Positions 9,801 to 17,199 of a DNA stretch of 64,000 nucleotides are shown in pieces. The stretch's first letter is position 1; each line of letters opens with the position of its first letter. Source of the DNA: Croceivirga sp. (lineage in GTDB: Bacteria; Bacteroidota; Bacteroidia; Flavobacteriales; Flavobacteriaceae); the NCBI GenBank assembly GCA_028284935.1, contig JANQQQ010000018.1, positions 1 to 64,000 on the forward strand, in the 5' to 3' direction. Under the pieces are notes generated by a model, which saw only the letters and a list, made by a program, of their open reading frames with translations, was not told the DNA's origin and did not search any database. Made by a program: the position numbers and the translations under genes.

Positions 9801-10220
9801 ATATCCCACCATTTCGGTCATTTCATTCCAAATATCGGTATAGCGCATCACCGCCTTTCGGCAGGCCTCATTGTACGCCTCGACTGAAATTTTTTTGCCA
9901 ATGTCCTCTTTGGTAATTCCCAGTTCCTTTTCAACACCAAGTTCAATGGGCAGACCATGGGTGTCCCAACCAGCCTTTCGTTTTACTTGGTATCCCTTCA
10001 TGGTTTTGTAGCGTGGAAAGATGTCCTTAATCGTGCGGGCCATGACATGGTGGATACCGGGCTTACCGTTTGCAGAAGGGGGTCCTTCGTAAAAAACGTA
10101 GCCTTCCTTACCTTCTCTGGTGGATACGCTTTTCTCAAAGATGTTTTCCTTTTTCCAAAATTTCAGAACGTCTTCTGCAATCTTGGGAAGATTAAGGCCC
10201 TTGTATTCCACAAATTTCAT
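6819..10220 (-). CDS. ileS: Isoleucyl-tRNA synthetase
   Basis: Charges tRNA-Ile with isoleucine. Class I signatures are present: the HIGH-like box as GKPGIHH near the N-terminus and the KMSKS loop as KKMSKRLGN near two thirds of the protein; the CP1 editing domain lies between (TTPWTLPSNTAL block). The C-terminal anticodon-binding region follows. With the chosen start the protein is 1133 aa, long for bacterial IleRS and like the eukaryotic-type (IleS2) branch known to be less sensitive to mupirocin; the branch call is inference. The ATG at 10220 begins MKFVEYKGL, the usual flavobacterial start; an upstream start at 10295 would add 25 unlikely residues. First gene of the operon ending with lspA. 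Confidence 0.96.
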   Translation of the reverse strand: MKFVEYKGLNLPKIAEDVLKFWKKENIFEKSVSTREGKEGYVFYEGPPSANGKPGIHHVMARTIKDIFPRYKTMKGYQVKRKAGWDTHGLPIELGVEKELGITKEDIGKKISVEAYNEACRKAVMRYTDIWNEMTEMVGYWVDMDDPYITYKSKYMESVWWLLKQIYDKGLIYKGYTIQPYSPKAGTGLSSHELNQPGTYQDVTDTTITAQFKALKQTLPDFLKEFEGDIYFLAWTTTPWTLPSNTALTIGTKIDYVAIRTFNQYTFKPTTVVLAKALVSKQFSGKYFESESDADFKTYEAGHKKIPYKVLLETKGENLVGIRYEQLIDYAKPYENPENAFRVIAGDFVTTEDGTGIVHTAPTFGADDALVAKQANPPVPPLLVLDKNNNPVPLVDLQGKFRPELNEFGGKYVKNEYYADGEAPEKSVDVEIAIKLKIENKAFKVEKYVHSYPNCWRTDKPILYYPLDSWFIKVTAIRDRMFELNQGINWKPKSTGDGRFGNWLANANDWNLSRSRYWGIPLPIWRTEDGQEELMIGSVEELKSEMAKSVAAGFMKTDIFKDFIVGDMSEANYDKIDLHKNFVDRIILVSPTGKPMKRESDLIDVWFDSGSMPYAQWHYPFENRDLIDQGEAFPANFIAEGVDQTRGWFYTLHAIASMVFDSVAYKNVVSNGLVLDKEGKKMSKRLGNAVDPFEALPKHGADAVRWYMISNANPWDNLKFDMEGVLEVKRKFFGTLYNTYSFFALYANIDGFTYNENEIPLEERPELDRWILSELNTLIKLVDEAYTDYEPTKAARAISDFVQENLSNWYVRLSRRRFWKGDYEHDKISAYQTLFTCLATTAKLVAPVAPFFSERLYKDLNGATTKEDFESVHLSDFPKYEVELVDPSLEHKMQTAQKIASLVLSIRQKEKIKVRQPLKKIMVPVLNKAQKEEILAVSDLITSEVNVKELELMDDASDILVKHIKPNFKVLGPKYGKEMKGIADAINGLEQEDIQKIEQEGEITLNLENKNIKLQLSDVEITSQDIEGWLVASSGPLTVALDITIDEELRNEGIARELVNRIQNLRKESGLEVTDKIELKILKDGNVEKAVENNKAYLKSETLTEILNLEEQLEEGTEVAFDEVQTKLFIQKH

Positions 10221-10249
10221 ACGTCTTCTCGGTCTCAAATTAAAGTTTG

Positions 10250-10257
10250 CAAAATTA
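10250..10257 (-). promoter_or_regulatory. Candidate -7 promoter box for ileS operon
   Basis: On the minus strand TAATTTTG matches the Bacteroidota -7 consensus TAnnTTTG and lies about 30 nt before the ileS ATG. No good -33 TTG is seen at the expected distance, so this is a partial match. Confidence 0.35.
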
Positions 10258-10336
10258 ATCAATTCGCATGAAAACCCCGCTTTTTGAGGTGTCAAAAGGA
10301 TGTCAAACCCTTAGCTTAATTGCTGGGGTCCCCTAT

Positions 10337-12748
10337 TTAAAATTTATACCCCACTCCAGCAATAAAATTGATACCTGGAGCAACAATACCTGAGGAATAG
10401 GTCCTGTAACGTTGGTCGGTAATATTTTCCAGGGATACATTGGCATGGAGTGCGTTGGAAAATTGGTAGCGCGACCTAAAGTTCAAAGTGTACCAAGAGG
10501 GCGAAAAGGGGTTGCCGTCTTCATCCTGAGCATAAATGAACTCTTTGTTGCGTTCAGAAAATGTCAAATCATCAAAGGAAATTTCACCGTTATAGTTTAA
10601 GAAAAAATCTGCTTTGAACCTGTCGTTTCTCCAGATGATATGGGCGTCGGCAAAGGTGGGCGCCACATGCCTGGCCGGGGATTCAAGTCCATTGTCATCC
10701 TCTTCCACTCCTTCGGTGATGGTGAGATTACCAAGGAGTGACCAATGTTCTCCCAAGAAGGCTTCGGCGCCAAATTCAAAACCATAGACATAGGCATTTG
10801 CCGCATTTTGAATGGCCTGTACGTTACTTAGTTCCCCATTATACACAATTTCCCGCTGCCCATTGAACGTAAAATCCCTTCGCACCAAGGCGTCCACTAA
10901 ATAGGTATAGTAGGTTGAAGCTTTCAAGACGAGCTTGTCTTCGAAGTTCTTGCGAATACCGAAATCAAGGTTATAGGCATACTCCGGGACCAATTCCGGG
11001 TTGGGAACAACCACGGAACCCGGTTCGGAATCAAATATTTTTCCAATATCATCAATATTAGGTGCCCTAAAGCCCGTGGATCCGTTCAATGTGATTTGTA
11101 AATTGGCCGATGGGAACCAGCTAAGACCCAAACTTCCGGTTAATGCTCCTGTAATAATATCAGCTTCAGTAAATGGGAATGGGAAAAAGGTATCGTCAAA
11201 TTTAGCATCTACCCATACCTGGCTATAGCGAAGGCCTGCTAGAAGGGTGAGGTTAGGTTTTGCGCCATACTCACCATTGATATACCCAGCGAAGGTCTGC
11301 CAGGTGGCCCCATCGGGATATCTTGAGGCAGATGGATTGGTTTCTTGGGTCTCAACATTGGTTTGTGTACCTTCTGAATTTACTTTGTTGAATAAGTATT
11401 CCGTACCATAGTACAAACTTAGGTTTCCAATTTTTTTATTCTCAAAATCAAGGTTTACGGAAAAAGCGCCCAATTTTTCTTGAGTTCTAAATAGGTCCAC
11501 CTGCTGAAAATTTCGCTCATTTCTGCTTTCCTCAAAAAATTGATATGCAGTAGTCAATTTAGCTCCGCTAAAAAACCTGTTCTTCCCCTTTTTAGTGATT
11601 TGAAGATTCCCCATAAACCATTTTTGGGGGCCATAAAACCATTCTGCCGAACGTAGGCCGTCACCGGAACTGCTTGGGCGAATAAGTCTATCGTACCTAG
11701 AATAATCCGAAGTTTCGGAATAATAAAGTCCCAAGTCGTAATCCCAATTGGTATTTGGGCGAAACTTGAATTTTTGCATGAGGTTGATTTGGTCATAACC
11801 GGAAGGGGTCTGTACCAATGGATCTTCATTGGAAATTAACAGATCCTGTCCGTTTTGGCGAATCACACGATTATTTCTTAAATAGGACTCCGGGCCATGG
11901 GAACCCATGCGCAAATCACCAAAATTATTGTAGGTGATACTGGTATGGGAGGCCCAAGTTTGGTGACCTAAATTGAAATCGGCGTGAGCGGTATTTTCGT
12001 TATTGGCCGTGGCAAAACGATAAAAGGCGTTTCCAGAAAGTGCCAGACTATCCGTAAATGAAAATCGAGGTTCTTTGGTAAAAAAGTTCATGACCCCACC
12101 TATGGCATCACTACCATAAATCACAGAACCCGGACCAAAAATAACTTCGGTATTTTTTACCGTAAAGGGGTCGATGGAGATAACATTTTGCACATTTCCG
12201 CCCCTAAAAATGGCATTGTTCATTCGCACCCCATCAACAGAAAGCAACACCCTGTTTGTCGCAAACCCCCGAATCATTGGGCTACCCCCTCCTAATTGAC
12301 TTTTTTGAACAAAGACTTGGCCGCTGCTCTGTAATAAATCTGCAGAAGTTTGTGGGTTGTTAAATGCAATGGTTTGAGCATTGATATTTGCAATTTTCTG
12401 GGGAATATCCTTACGTTGTTGCTCCCATTTGGAAACAGACATGACCACTTCATCCAGTTGTTCGGCGGTCATTTCCAAATATAGGTATCCTCCCTTTTTT
12501 TGAATTTGGGATTTCGTGGTCGTAATGGTTTCGTAACTAATATGCTTGACAGTTATTTTTTCATCTTTCCCAAATAAAGTCAAATCGATAATGCCATTAA
12601 AATCTGAAATGGTCGACTTGGTTTTGTTCTCATTGTAAACGGCAACATTGGGCACAGGTAGTCCAGTTTTTGCATCCAATAGCGTAGCTTTTTGAGCGCT
12701 CAACTGAAAAAACATAAATAAACAAATGGAAACCAGTATGTTCCGCAT
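10337..12748 (-). CDS. TonB-dependent receptor of the heme/hemoglobin type
   Basis: Outer-membrane TonB-dependent transporter. Order: signal peptide (MRNILVSICLFMFFQLSAQ), a carboxypeptidase-like regulatory domain (about 20-95: ATLLDAKTGLPVPNVAVYN), the plug with SPMIRGFATNRVLLSVDGVR and EVIFGPGSVIYGSDAIGGV, then the barrel ending in GYKF. The barrel contains GFRAPNIDD and NPELVPEYAYN, matching the FRAP and NPNL boxes of hemoglobin/heme receptors. The His usually found between those boxes is absent, so heme as ligand is uncertain. The ATG at 12748 is preferred to a TTG at 12763; it starts 1 nt past the recO stop, suggesting co-transcription with recO. Confidence 0.88.
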   Translation of the reverse strand: MRNILVSICLFMFFQLSAQKATLLDAKTGLPVPNVAVYNENKTKSTISDFNGIIDLTLFGKDEKITVKHISYETITTTKSQIQKKGGYLYLEMTAEQLDEVVMSVSKWEQQRKDIPQKIANINAQTIAFNNPQTSADLLQSSGQVFVQKSQLGGGSPMIRGFATNRVLLSVDGVRMNNAIFRGGNVQNVISIDPFTVKNTEVIFGPGSVIYGSDAIGGVMNFFTKEPRFSFTDSLALSGNAFYRFATANNENTAHADFNLGHQTWASHTSITYNNFGDLRMGSHGPESYLRNNRVIRQNGQDLLISNEDPLVQTPSGYDQINLMQKFKFRPNTNWDYDLGLYYSETSDYSRYDRLIRPSSSGDGLRSAEWFYGPQKWFMGNLQITKKGKNRFFSGAKLTTAYQFFEESRNERNFQQVDLFRTQEKLGAFSVNLDFENKKIGNLSLYYGTEYLFNKVNSEGTQTNVETQETNPSASRYPDGATWQTFAGYINGEYGAKPNLTLLAGLRYSQVWVDAKFDDTFFPFPFTEADIITGALTGSLGLSWFPSANLQITLNGSTGFRAPNIDDIGKIFDSEPGSVVVPNPELVPEYAYNLDFGIRKNFEDKLVLKASTYYTYLVDALVRRDFTFNGQREIVYNGELSNVQAIQNAANAYVYGFEFGAEAFLGEHWSLLGNLTITEGVEEDDNGLESPARHVAPTFADAHIIWRNDRFKADFFLNYNGEISFDDLTFSERNKEFIYAQDEDGNPFSPSWYTLNFRSRYQFSNALHANVSLENITDQRYRTYSSGIVAPGINFIAGVGYKF

Positions 12749-12749
12749 A

Positions 12750-13469
12750 TTAGTGGAAAACAACGTTTAAAACCGCCAAAGACTTGGGCGTTCTAAATCC
12801 GTGCAAATGTAATTGAAAATACAAAAGCAACTTTTTTAATAGTTCTTGGCGTTGATTGTTATTTAATTTTACGGTAAATAGTCCATCAAAATTTATGCCT
12901 AAAAATTGTTTGAAGTTCTTTAGGGAATCACCTTCAAGAATGGGATTAAGGGAGGGGGATGATAGAAAACAAGCTTCGAACAAATCAAAATAAGGTTGTT
13001 CGGTATTTGATATATCTGGATAAAACCCCAAATATTTGGTTAAGTGCAGTAAAAAAAGAATGTGAAAATTGTTGATATCTTCATTGGTATCCAACCAGAA
13101 AAGGGCATACCCCAAATAGTGGTACAGTCCTGAGTTTTCTTCTTCCTCCTGTATCACAATGGATAATGTCTCTGCCAGAAATAGGACCAAGCTATTTTTT
13201 AAAACGTCCAAATGCAGGGTTTGATAGTGGTAGATCACCTTAGCTTCGCGGATGCTTTCAAGAGTGCCCTTGTTCTTGTGATTCGCGACTATCTCGAGTT
13301 GGGTCAATGGTTGGAAGAGAGCGGGTTTAAGTTTTCCTTTTTTGGAAGTCAAAATACCTTTGAGCAGATACGACTTCAATCCATCCGAAAGGGTAAACGC
13401 CTTGACAATAAGGCTGGTATCGCCATATTTTAGGGAAGAAAGAATGATAGCATTGGTACTGACTTGCAT
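12750..13469 (-). CDS. recO: DNA repair protein RecO
   Basis: RecO anneals single strands and loads RecA with RecR during recombination repair. The start MQVSTNAIILSSLKYGD-type OB-fold N-terminus and the GLKSYLLKG strand match the family; the helical C-terminal domain follows. Length 239 aa is typical for Bacteroidota, whose RecO lacks the full zinc-finger Cys set. The ATG at 13469 lies only 4 nt after a perfect -7 box. The TonB receptor gene follows with a 1-nt gap. Confidence 0.93.
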   Translation of the reverse strand: MQVSTNAIILSSLKYGDTSLIVKAFTLSDGLKSYLLKGILTSKKGKLKPALFQPLTQLEIVANHKNKGTLESIREAKVIYHYQTLHLDVLKNSLVLFLAETLSIVIQEEEENSGLYHYLGYALFWLDTNEDINNFHILFLLHLTKYLGFYPDISNTEQPYFDLFEACFLSSPSLNPILEGDSLKNFKQFLGINFDGLFTVKLNNNQRQELLKKLLLYFQLHLHGFRTPKSLAVLNVVFH

Positions 13470-13473
13470 TGTT

Positions 13474-13481
13474 CAAAGATA
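13474..13481 (-). promoter_or_regulatory. -7 promoter box for recO, possibly leaderless
   Basis: Minus-strand TATCTTTG is a perfect match to the Bacteroidota -7 consensus TAnnTTTG. Only four bases separate it from the recO ATG, so the transcript would begin at or almost at the start codon. The box overlaps the edge of the gdhA terminator hairpin. Confidence 0.5.
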
Positions 13482-13517
13482 AAAGACCTCCAAGATTTCG
13501 AAATCTTGGAGGTCTTT
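13482..13517 (-). terminator. Perfect 36-nt palindrome, terminator of gdhA
   Basis: A fully self-complementary 36-nt sequence (arms AAAGACCTCCAAGATTT and AAATCTTGGAGGTCTTT around a central CG) lies 22 nt past the gdhA stop. On the minus strand it is followed by TTTTATCTTT, so it fits a Rho-independent terminator. On the plus strand it is followed by GTTTTTG, but no plus-strand gene precedes it. Confidence 0.85.
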
Positions 13518-13539
13518 GTTTTTGATTTCATCAAGGAGT

Positions 13540-14883
13540 TTAGATGACTCCTTGAGCAAGCATGGCATCCGCTACTTTTACAAAGCCGGCAATATTTGCG
13601 CCTTTAACGTAGTTGCAATAGCCGTCCTCTTCGGTGCCATATTCAATACAAGAGCTATGGATGTCATTCATAATACCTTTAAGGCGTTCGTCAACTTCTT
13701 CCCTGGTCCAAGAAATCCGTAGTGAATTCTGTGACATCTCCAAACCTGATGTAGCTACGCCACCTGCATTGGAAGCCTTACCTGGAGCAAATAATATTTT
13801 CGCCTTATGGAATGCGTGTATGGCTTCAGGTGTGGAAGGCATGTTTGCCCCCTCTGATACCGCAACACAACCGTTTTTCAAAAGGGTTTTGGCATCATCA
13901 CCATCCAGTTCATTCTGTGTAGCGCACGGTAGTGCTACATCACACGGCACTTCCCAAGGGGTTTTCCCTTTATGATATTCTGCTGAGGGATAGGTGTCGG
14001 CATATTCTGAAATTCTTCCGCGACGATTGTTTTTGAGATTCATGACCCAAGCCAGTTTTTCTGCATCAATACCTTCCTTATCGTATACGTAGCCTCCAGA
14101 ATCTGAAAGGGTCAATACCTTTCCCCCAAGATGCAATACTTTTTCGGCAGCAAATTGGGCCACGTTGCCTGAACCTGAAATAACTACTTTCTTCCCTTCA
14201 AAGGAATCATTTTTGGTTTTCAGCATACTATCGGCAAAATATACGGTTCCGTAGCCCGTGGCTTCAGGACGGATGAGAGATCCGCCCCAGGAAATACCTT
14301 TCCCTGTCAAAACACCGGTAAACTCATTTTTGATTTTCTTGTATTTCCCAAATAGGAAACCGATTTCCCTTGCGCCTACACCAATGTCCCCGGCTGGAAC
14401 ATCCGTATAAGGCCCAATATGACGGCTTAACTCTGTCATAAAAGCATGGCAGAAACGCATGACTTCGTCATCAGATTTCCCTTTAGGGTCAAAGTCGGAT
14501 CCTCCTTTTCCACCGCCCATGGGTAGGGTGGTCAAGCTGTTCTTAAATACTTGTTCAAAAGCCAGGAACTTCAAAACACTGGCATTTACGGTTGGGTGAA
14601 AACGAAGTCCTCCCTTATATGGTCCTATGGCCGAATTCATCTGGATGCGATACCCACGGTTAACATGAATTTCACCATCATCATCTACCCATGCTACACG
14701 AAACGAAAGCAAGCGTTCCGGCTCAACCATTCTAAGAAGAATGTTCTTACCATGATAAATATCTTGTTTTACGATATAAGGTATTACGGTTTCAGCCACT
14801 TCTTGAACGGCTTGGATGAATTCCGGCTCATGACCATTTCTGGTCTTCACCTCATCCATAAATGCTTTAATTTTTGCTTCCAT
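13540..14883 (-). CDS. gdhA: NADP-specific glutamate dehydrogenase
   Basis: Interconverts 2-oxoglutarate plus ammonia and glutamate; the 447-aa hexameric type is normally NADP-dependent and assimilatory. The substrate-binding block PMGGGKGGSDFDPKGKSDDE with the catalytic Lys is near residue 125, and the Rossmann fold begins with VVISGSGNVAQFAAEKV near 235. Length equals the E. coli GdhA class. The gene stands alone, with a strong palindromic terminator after it and a 127-nt upstream gap that should hold its promoter. Confidence 0.96.
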   Translation of the reverse strand: MEAKIKAFMDEVKTRNGHEPEFIQAVQEVAETVIPYIVKQDIYHGKNILLRMVEPERLLSFRVAWVDDDGEIHVNRGYRIQMNSAIGPYKGGLRFHPTVNASVLKFLAFEQVFKNSLTTLPMGGGKGGSDFDPKGKSDDEVMRFCHAFMTELSRHIGPYTDVPAGDIGVGAREIGFLFGKYKKIKNEFTGVLTGKGISWGGSLIRPEATGYGTVYFADSMLKTKNDSFEGKKVVISGSGNVAQFAAEKVLHLGGKVLTLSDSGGYVYDKEGIDAEKLAWVMNLKNNRRGRISEYADTYPSAEYHKGKTPWEVPCDVALPCATQNELDGDDAKTLLKNGCVAVSEGANMPSTPEAIHAFHKAKILFAPGKASNAGGVATSGLEMSQNSLRISWTREEVDERLKGIMNDIHSSCIEYGTEEDGYCNYVKGANIAGFVKVADAMLAQGVI

Positions 14884-14986
14884 AAGGGATTAGTAGATTG
14901 TTAATTACGACCTTGTTATAAGAGTCTTTTTTATTGAATTAGGAATTTGGCGACAAAAATATGTCAAGAATATAATATGAAGCCGA

Positions 14987-15009
14987 AAAATTGAAAATAT
15001 TTCAATTTT
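14987..15009 (-). terminator. AT-only hairpin after the PLP-enzyme gene
   Basis: A 10-bp perfect inverted repeat (AAAATTGAAA / TTTCAATTTT, 3-nt loop) ends one base before the stop codon of the minus-strand PLP gene. It is AT-rich and its T-run is part of the stem, so termination would be weak. Confidence 0.4.
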
Positions 15010-15010
15010 A

Positions 15011-16165
15011 TTAACCTATCGCCTGGGCTAAGTCCGCGATAAGGTCATCCACATCTTCAATTCCTACACTCAATCGAATCAAGGAATCTACGACTCCGCT
15101 CTTTTCACGCTCTTCTTTTGGTATACTCGCATGGGTCATACTGGCTGGGTGCCCCGCCAAACTTTCTACGCCCCCTAAGGATTCAGCCAATGTAAAGACT
15201 TGGAGGTTTTCAACGATGCCAATGGCATCTTCAAAGGAACTTCCTTTAGGAATAAAGGAAATCATTCCCCCAAAATCATCCATCTGCGCTGTGGCGATAG
15301 TATGATTGGGGTGGTCTTTGAAACCGGGCCAATACACTTTTTCTACCTTAGGATGGTTTTTAAGGTATTGCGCAATGGCCTCGCCATTTTCACAATGCCG
15401 TTGCATACGTACATGTAAGGTTTTGATACCACGAAGGGTCAAAAAACTATCCATAGGCCCACAAACGGCGCCACTGGCATTTTGTATGAAGTACAGTTTG
15501 TCCGCCAGTTCCTTATCCTTAACGATTAATGCTCCGACAACAATGTCGCTGTGCCCACCCAAATACTTGGTAGCGGAATGCATAACGATATCCGCTCCCA
15601 AATCCAAAGGGCGTTGTAGGTAGGGGGTGGCAAAAGTGTTGTCAACCGCCAATAACAATCCTTTTTCCTTGGCCAATTCAGCTATGGATTTGATATCAAT
15701 GATATTCATCATGGGGTTGGTGGGAGTCTCCACCCATAATAATTTGGTATTGCCATTTATTTTTTCGGCAATGGCATCAACACTTTGCATCCCAATAAAG
15801 TGGAAAGTAATTCCATATTTCTCAAAAACCTGACGGAACAGACGATAGCTGCCTCCGTATAAATCATTGGTGGAAATCACCTCATCTCCAGGGTTCAATA
15901 GTTTTATAACGGCATCAATGGCGGACAGGCCGCTGGCAAAGGCCAAACCATAATTACCATTTTCAATGCTGGCCAGGGAGTTTTCCAGTGCCGTTCTCGT
16001 TGGATTGGCGCTACGTGAATATTCAAATCCCTTATGTCCTCCGGGAGTGGTTTGGGCATAGGTAGAGGTTTGATAAATAGGAGGCATCACTGCACCATAA
16101 GCAGTATCTGGGTGTTGTCCTCCGTGAATGGTCTTGCTATTGAATTTTAAATTTTTTGCACTCAT
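15011..16165 (-). CDS. Cystathionine gamma-synthase/lyase family PLP enzyme
   Basis: Cys/Met-metabolism PLP enzyme (fold type I). It probably acts as cystathionine gamma-synthase (O-acyl-homoserine plus cysteine to cystathionine) or as gamma-lyase; sequence alone does not decide. Visible motifs: YQTSTYAQ near the N-terminus, EYSRSANPTR, the FASGLSAI phosphate site, VDNTFATPYLQ with the PLP-contacting Asp, and the PLP Lys in HSATKYLGGHSD near residue 200. The C-terminal SLGGVESLAGHPASMTH block is complete. Length 384 aa is normal. It is a single gene, with gdhA upstream on one side and dinB on the other. Confidence 0.93.
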   Translation of the reverse strand: MSAKNLKFNSKTIHGGQHPDTAYGAVMPPIYQTSTYAQTTPGGHKGFEYSRSANPTRTALENSLASIENGNYGLAFASGLSAIDAVIKLLNPGDEVISTNDLYGGSYRLFRQVFEKYGITFHFIGMQSVDAIAEKINGNTKLLWVETPTNPMMNIIDIKSIAELAKEKGLLLAVDNTFATPYLQRPLDLGADIVMHSATKYLGGHSDIVVGALIVKDKELADKLYFIQNASGAVCGPMDSFLTLRGIKTLHVRMQRHCENGEAIAQYLKNHPKVEKVYWPGFKDHPNHTIATAQMDDFGGMISFIPKGSSFEDAIGIVENLQVFTLAESLGGVESLAGHPASMTHASIPKEEREKSGVVDSLIRLSVGIEDVDDLIADLAQAIG

Positions 16166-16195
16166 GCCCCTTTTGTTCGAGATTCGGATGCAAAA

Positions 16196-16657
16196 TTACA
16201 CTTTTACGGCTCGGGCAAGGGCCATGATGCTTCCCAAATGCAGACCTTCGTGAAAAACATTGAAAGCCAAGGCATCCTCAACCGAATTCAATTCCACCTT
16301 TGGTGAGGTCATGTACGTTTTAAAGTTCTTAAAGATTCCATTTTGGTAATCTTTGATGGTTTGATTGGGCAATTCAAAGAGTAACTTCTTGATTTCCTCA
16401 ACTTCGTCGTCACTGGGATTCTCATTTGGAAAGGTTCCCTTTTGGTATTTTTCCACCAGTTCCTTCGAGATATTCAAGGGTAGGTGACTTAAACCGTAAA
16501 CCAATTTTTGCTGGGTCACAACAACATGGGCAATATTCCACCAAATATTATTATTGAATCCTTTGGGTATGGTGAACAACGGTACCTCAGATAGGTCGGT
16601 CAGGAATCGATGTAAAATTTTTCGGTTCTTGTGGGTAATGGTAAAAAGCTGATTCAT
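16196..16657 (-). CDS. DinB-family four-helix protein
   Basis: A 153-aa DinB/YfiT-like protein. The metal-site pattern is present: His in WNIAHVVVTQQ near residue 45 and the C-terminal FHEGLHLGSIMALAR with two further His. Such proteins are thiol-dependent metalloenzymes or of unknown role. The gene is divergent from an ArsR-type regulator with a 63-nt gap that contains an inverted repeat, so the regulator probably controls it. Confidence 0.85.
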   Translation of the reverse strand: MNQLFTITHKNRKILHRFLTDLSEVPLFTIPKGFNNNIWWNIAHVVVTQQKLVYGLSHLPLNISKELVEKYQKGTFPNENPSDDEVEEIKKLLFELPNQTIKDYQNGIFKNFKTYMTSPKVELNSVEDALAFNVFHEGLHLGSIMALARAVKV

Positions 16658-16673
16658 AAAACAATATTAAAAC

Positions 16674-16693
16674 ATATCTATAATTCTAGATAT
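16674..16693. promoter_or_regulatory. Inverted-repeat operator between dinB and the ArsR-type gene
   Basis: Two perfect 7-nt arms, ATATCTA and TAGATAT, separated by 6 nt, lie 16 nt before the dinB ATG and just upstream of the regulator's -7 box. Winged-helix ArsR repressors bind such imperfect palindromes. Placement suggests control of both genes. Confidence 0.5.
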
Positions 16694-16700
16694 ATAAATA

Positions 16701-16716
16701 TAAATTTGTATTTTTG
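16701..16716 (+). promoter_or_regulatory. Overlapping -7 boxes for the ArsR-type gene
   Basis: Two matches to TAnnTTTG follow one another: TAAATTTG at 16701-16708 and TATTTTTG at 16709-16716. The second is only 4 nt from the GTG start at 16721, implying a leaderless or nearly leaderless transcript. Confidence 0.45.
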
Positions 16717-16720
16717 CAAA

Positions 16721-17023
16721 GTGAATATAGTCGAAATAAGCAAGGTATTGTCAAACAAGACCAGGGTAGAGATTCTAAAATGGCTCAAAAATCCTGAGGA
16801 AAATTTTCCTCCTCATCAAGAAATTGACCATTTTGATGACGGCGTTTGTGTAGGTTATATTCAAGATAAGGCAGGTCTTTCACAATCAACAATCTCGACC
16901 TATTTGAATTCCATGCAGAACGCCAATCTTTTGATTCCGAAACGTCATGGAAAATGGACCTATTACAAGCGGAATGAGGAGGTAATCACGAAGTATTTGG
17001 AAAAGCTACGGAAGGAATTATAA
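16721..17023 (+). CDS. ArsR-type winged-helix transcription regulator
   Basis: A 100-aa winged helix-turn-helix protein: first helices EISKVLSNKTRVEILKWL, recognition region GLSQSTISTYLNSMQNANLL, then the wing GKWTYYKRNEE. This is the ArsR/SmtB layout. No obvious metal-binding Cys cluster exists; single Cys in DDGVCVGYI. GTG at 16721 is chosen because the family match begins there and promoter boxes lie right before it; an upstream start at 16631 would run through the promoter and into dinB. It probably represses itself and the divergent dinB gene. Confidence 0.87.
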   Translation: MNIVEISKVLSNKTRVEILKWLKNPEENFPPHQEIDHFDDGVCVGYIQDKAGLSQSTISTYLNSMQNANLLIPKRHGKWTYYKRNEEVITKYLEKLRKEL

Positions 17024-17070
17024 TTTTTTGGATGAACATATTGAAATATACCGAAATATAAATATAAAAA

Positions 17071-17199
17071 ATGAACTGTACCCTAATTTGTAATGAAGAC
17101 ATGGCGAATCAACAAAAGATTGGTGTTTTACCTCGATTTATAACGTGGCTACAGACCATTAAAATTGAAGGGGCAGAACAGCTATCCAAAACAAAATAA
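17071..17199 (+). CDS. Candidate 42-residue small protein coupled to the racemase gene
   Basis: An ATG-to-TAA frame of 42 codons ends in TAATG, so its stop overlaps the racemase start by one base, the usual sign of translational coupling. The product is mixed polar and hydrophobic with a Trp-Leu-Gln-Thr stretch and no recognisable domain. A shorter start at 17101 (33 aa) is possible. No family is known to me. Upstream is the ArsR gene on the same strand (47 nt gap). Confidence 0.4.
   Translation: MNCTLICNEDMANQQKIGVLPRFITWLQTIKIEGAEQLSKTK

Noticed and set aside
12748-12763. Upstream TTG start for the heme-type receptor, and similar TTG starts at 6423, 29395 and 44980.
   Set aside because: In each case an ATG a few codons downstream gives a proper signal peptide or family start, and the TTG would overlap the preceding gene or extend into the spacer.
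17037-17066. A second ArsR operator upstream of the small protein and racemase.
   Set aside because: The sequence resembles the first operator only in its AT-rich direct repeats; it lacks a good palindrome.
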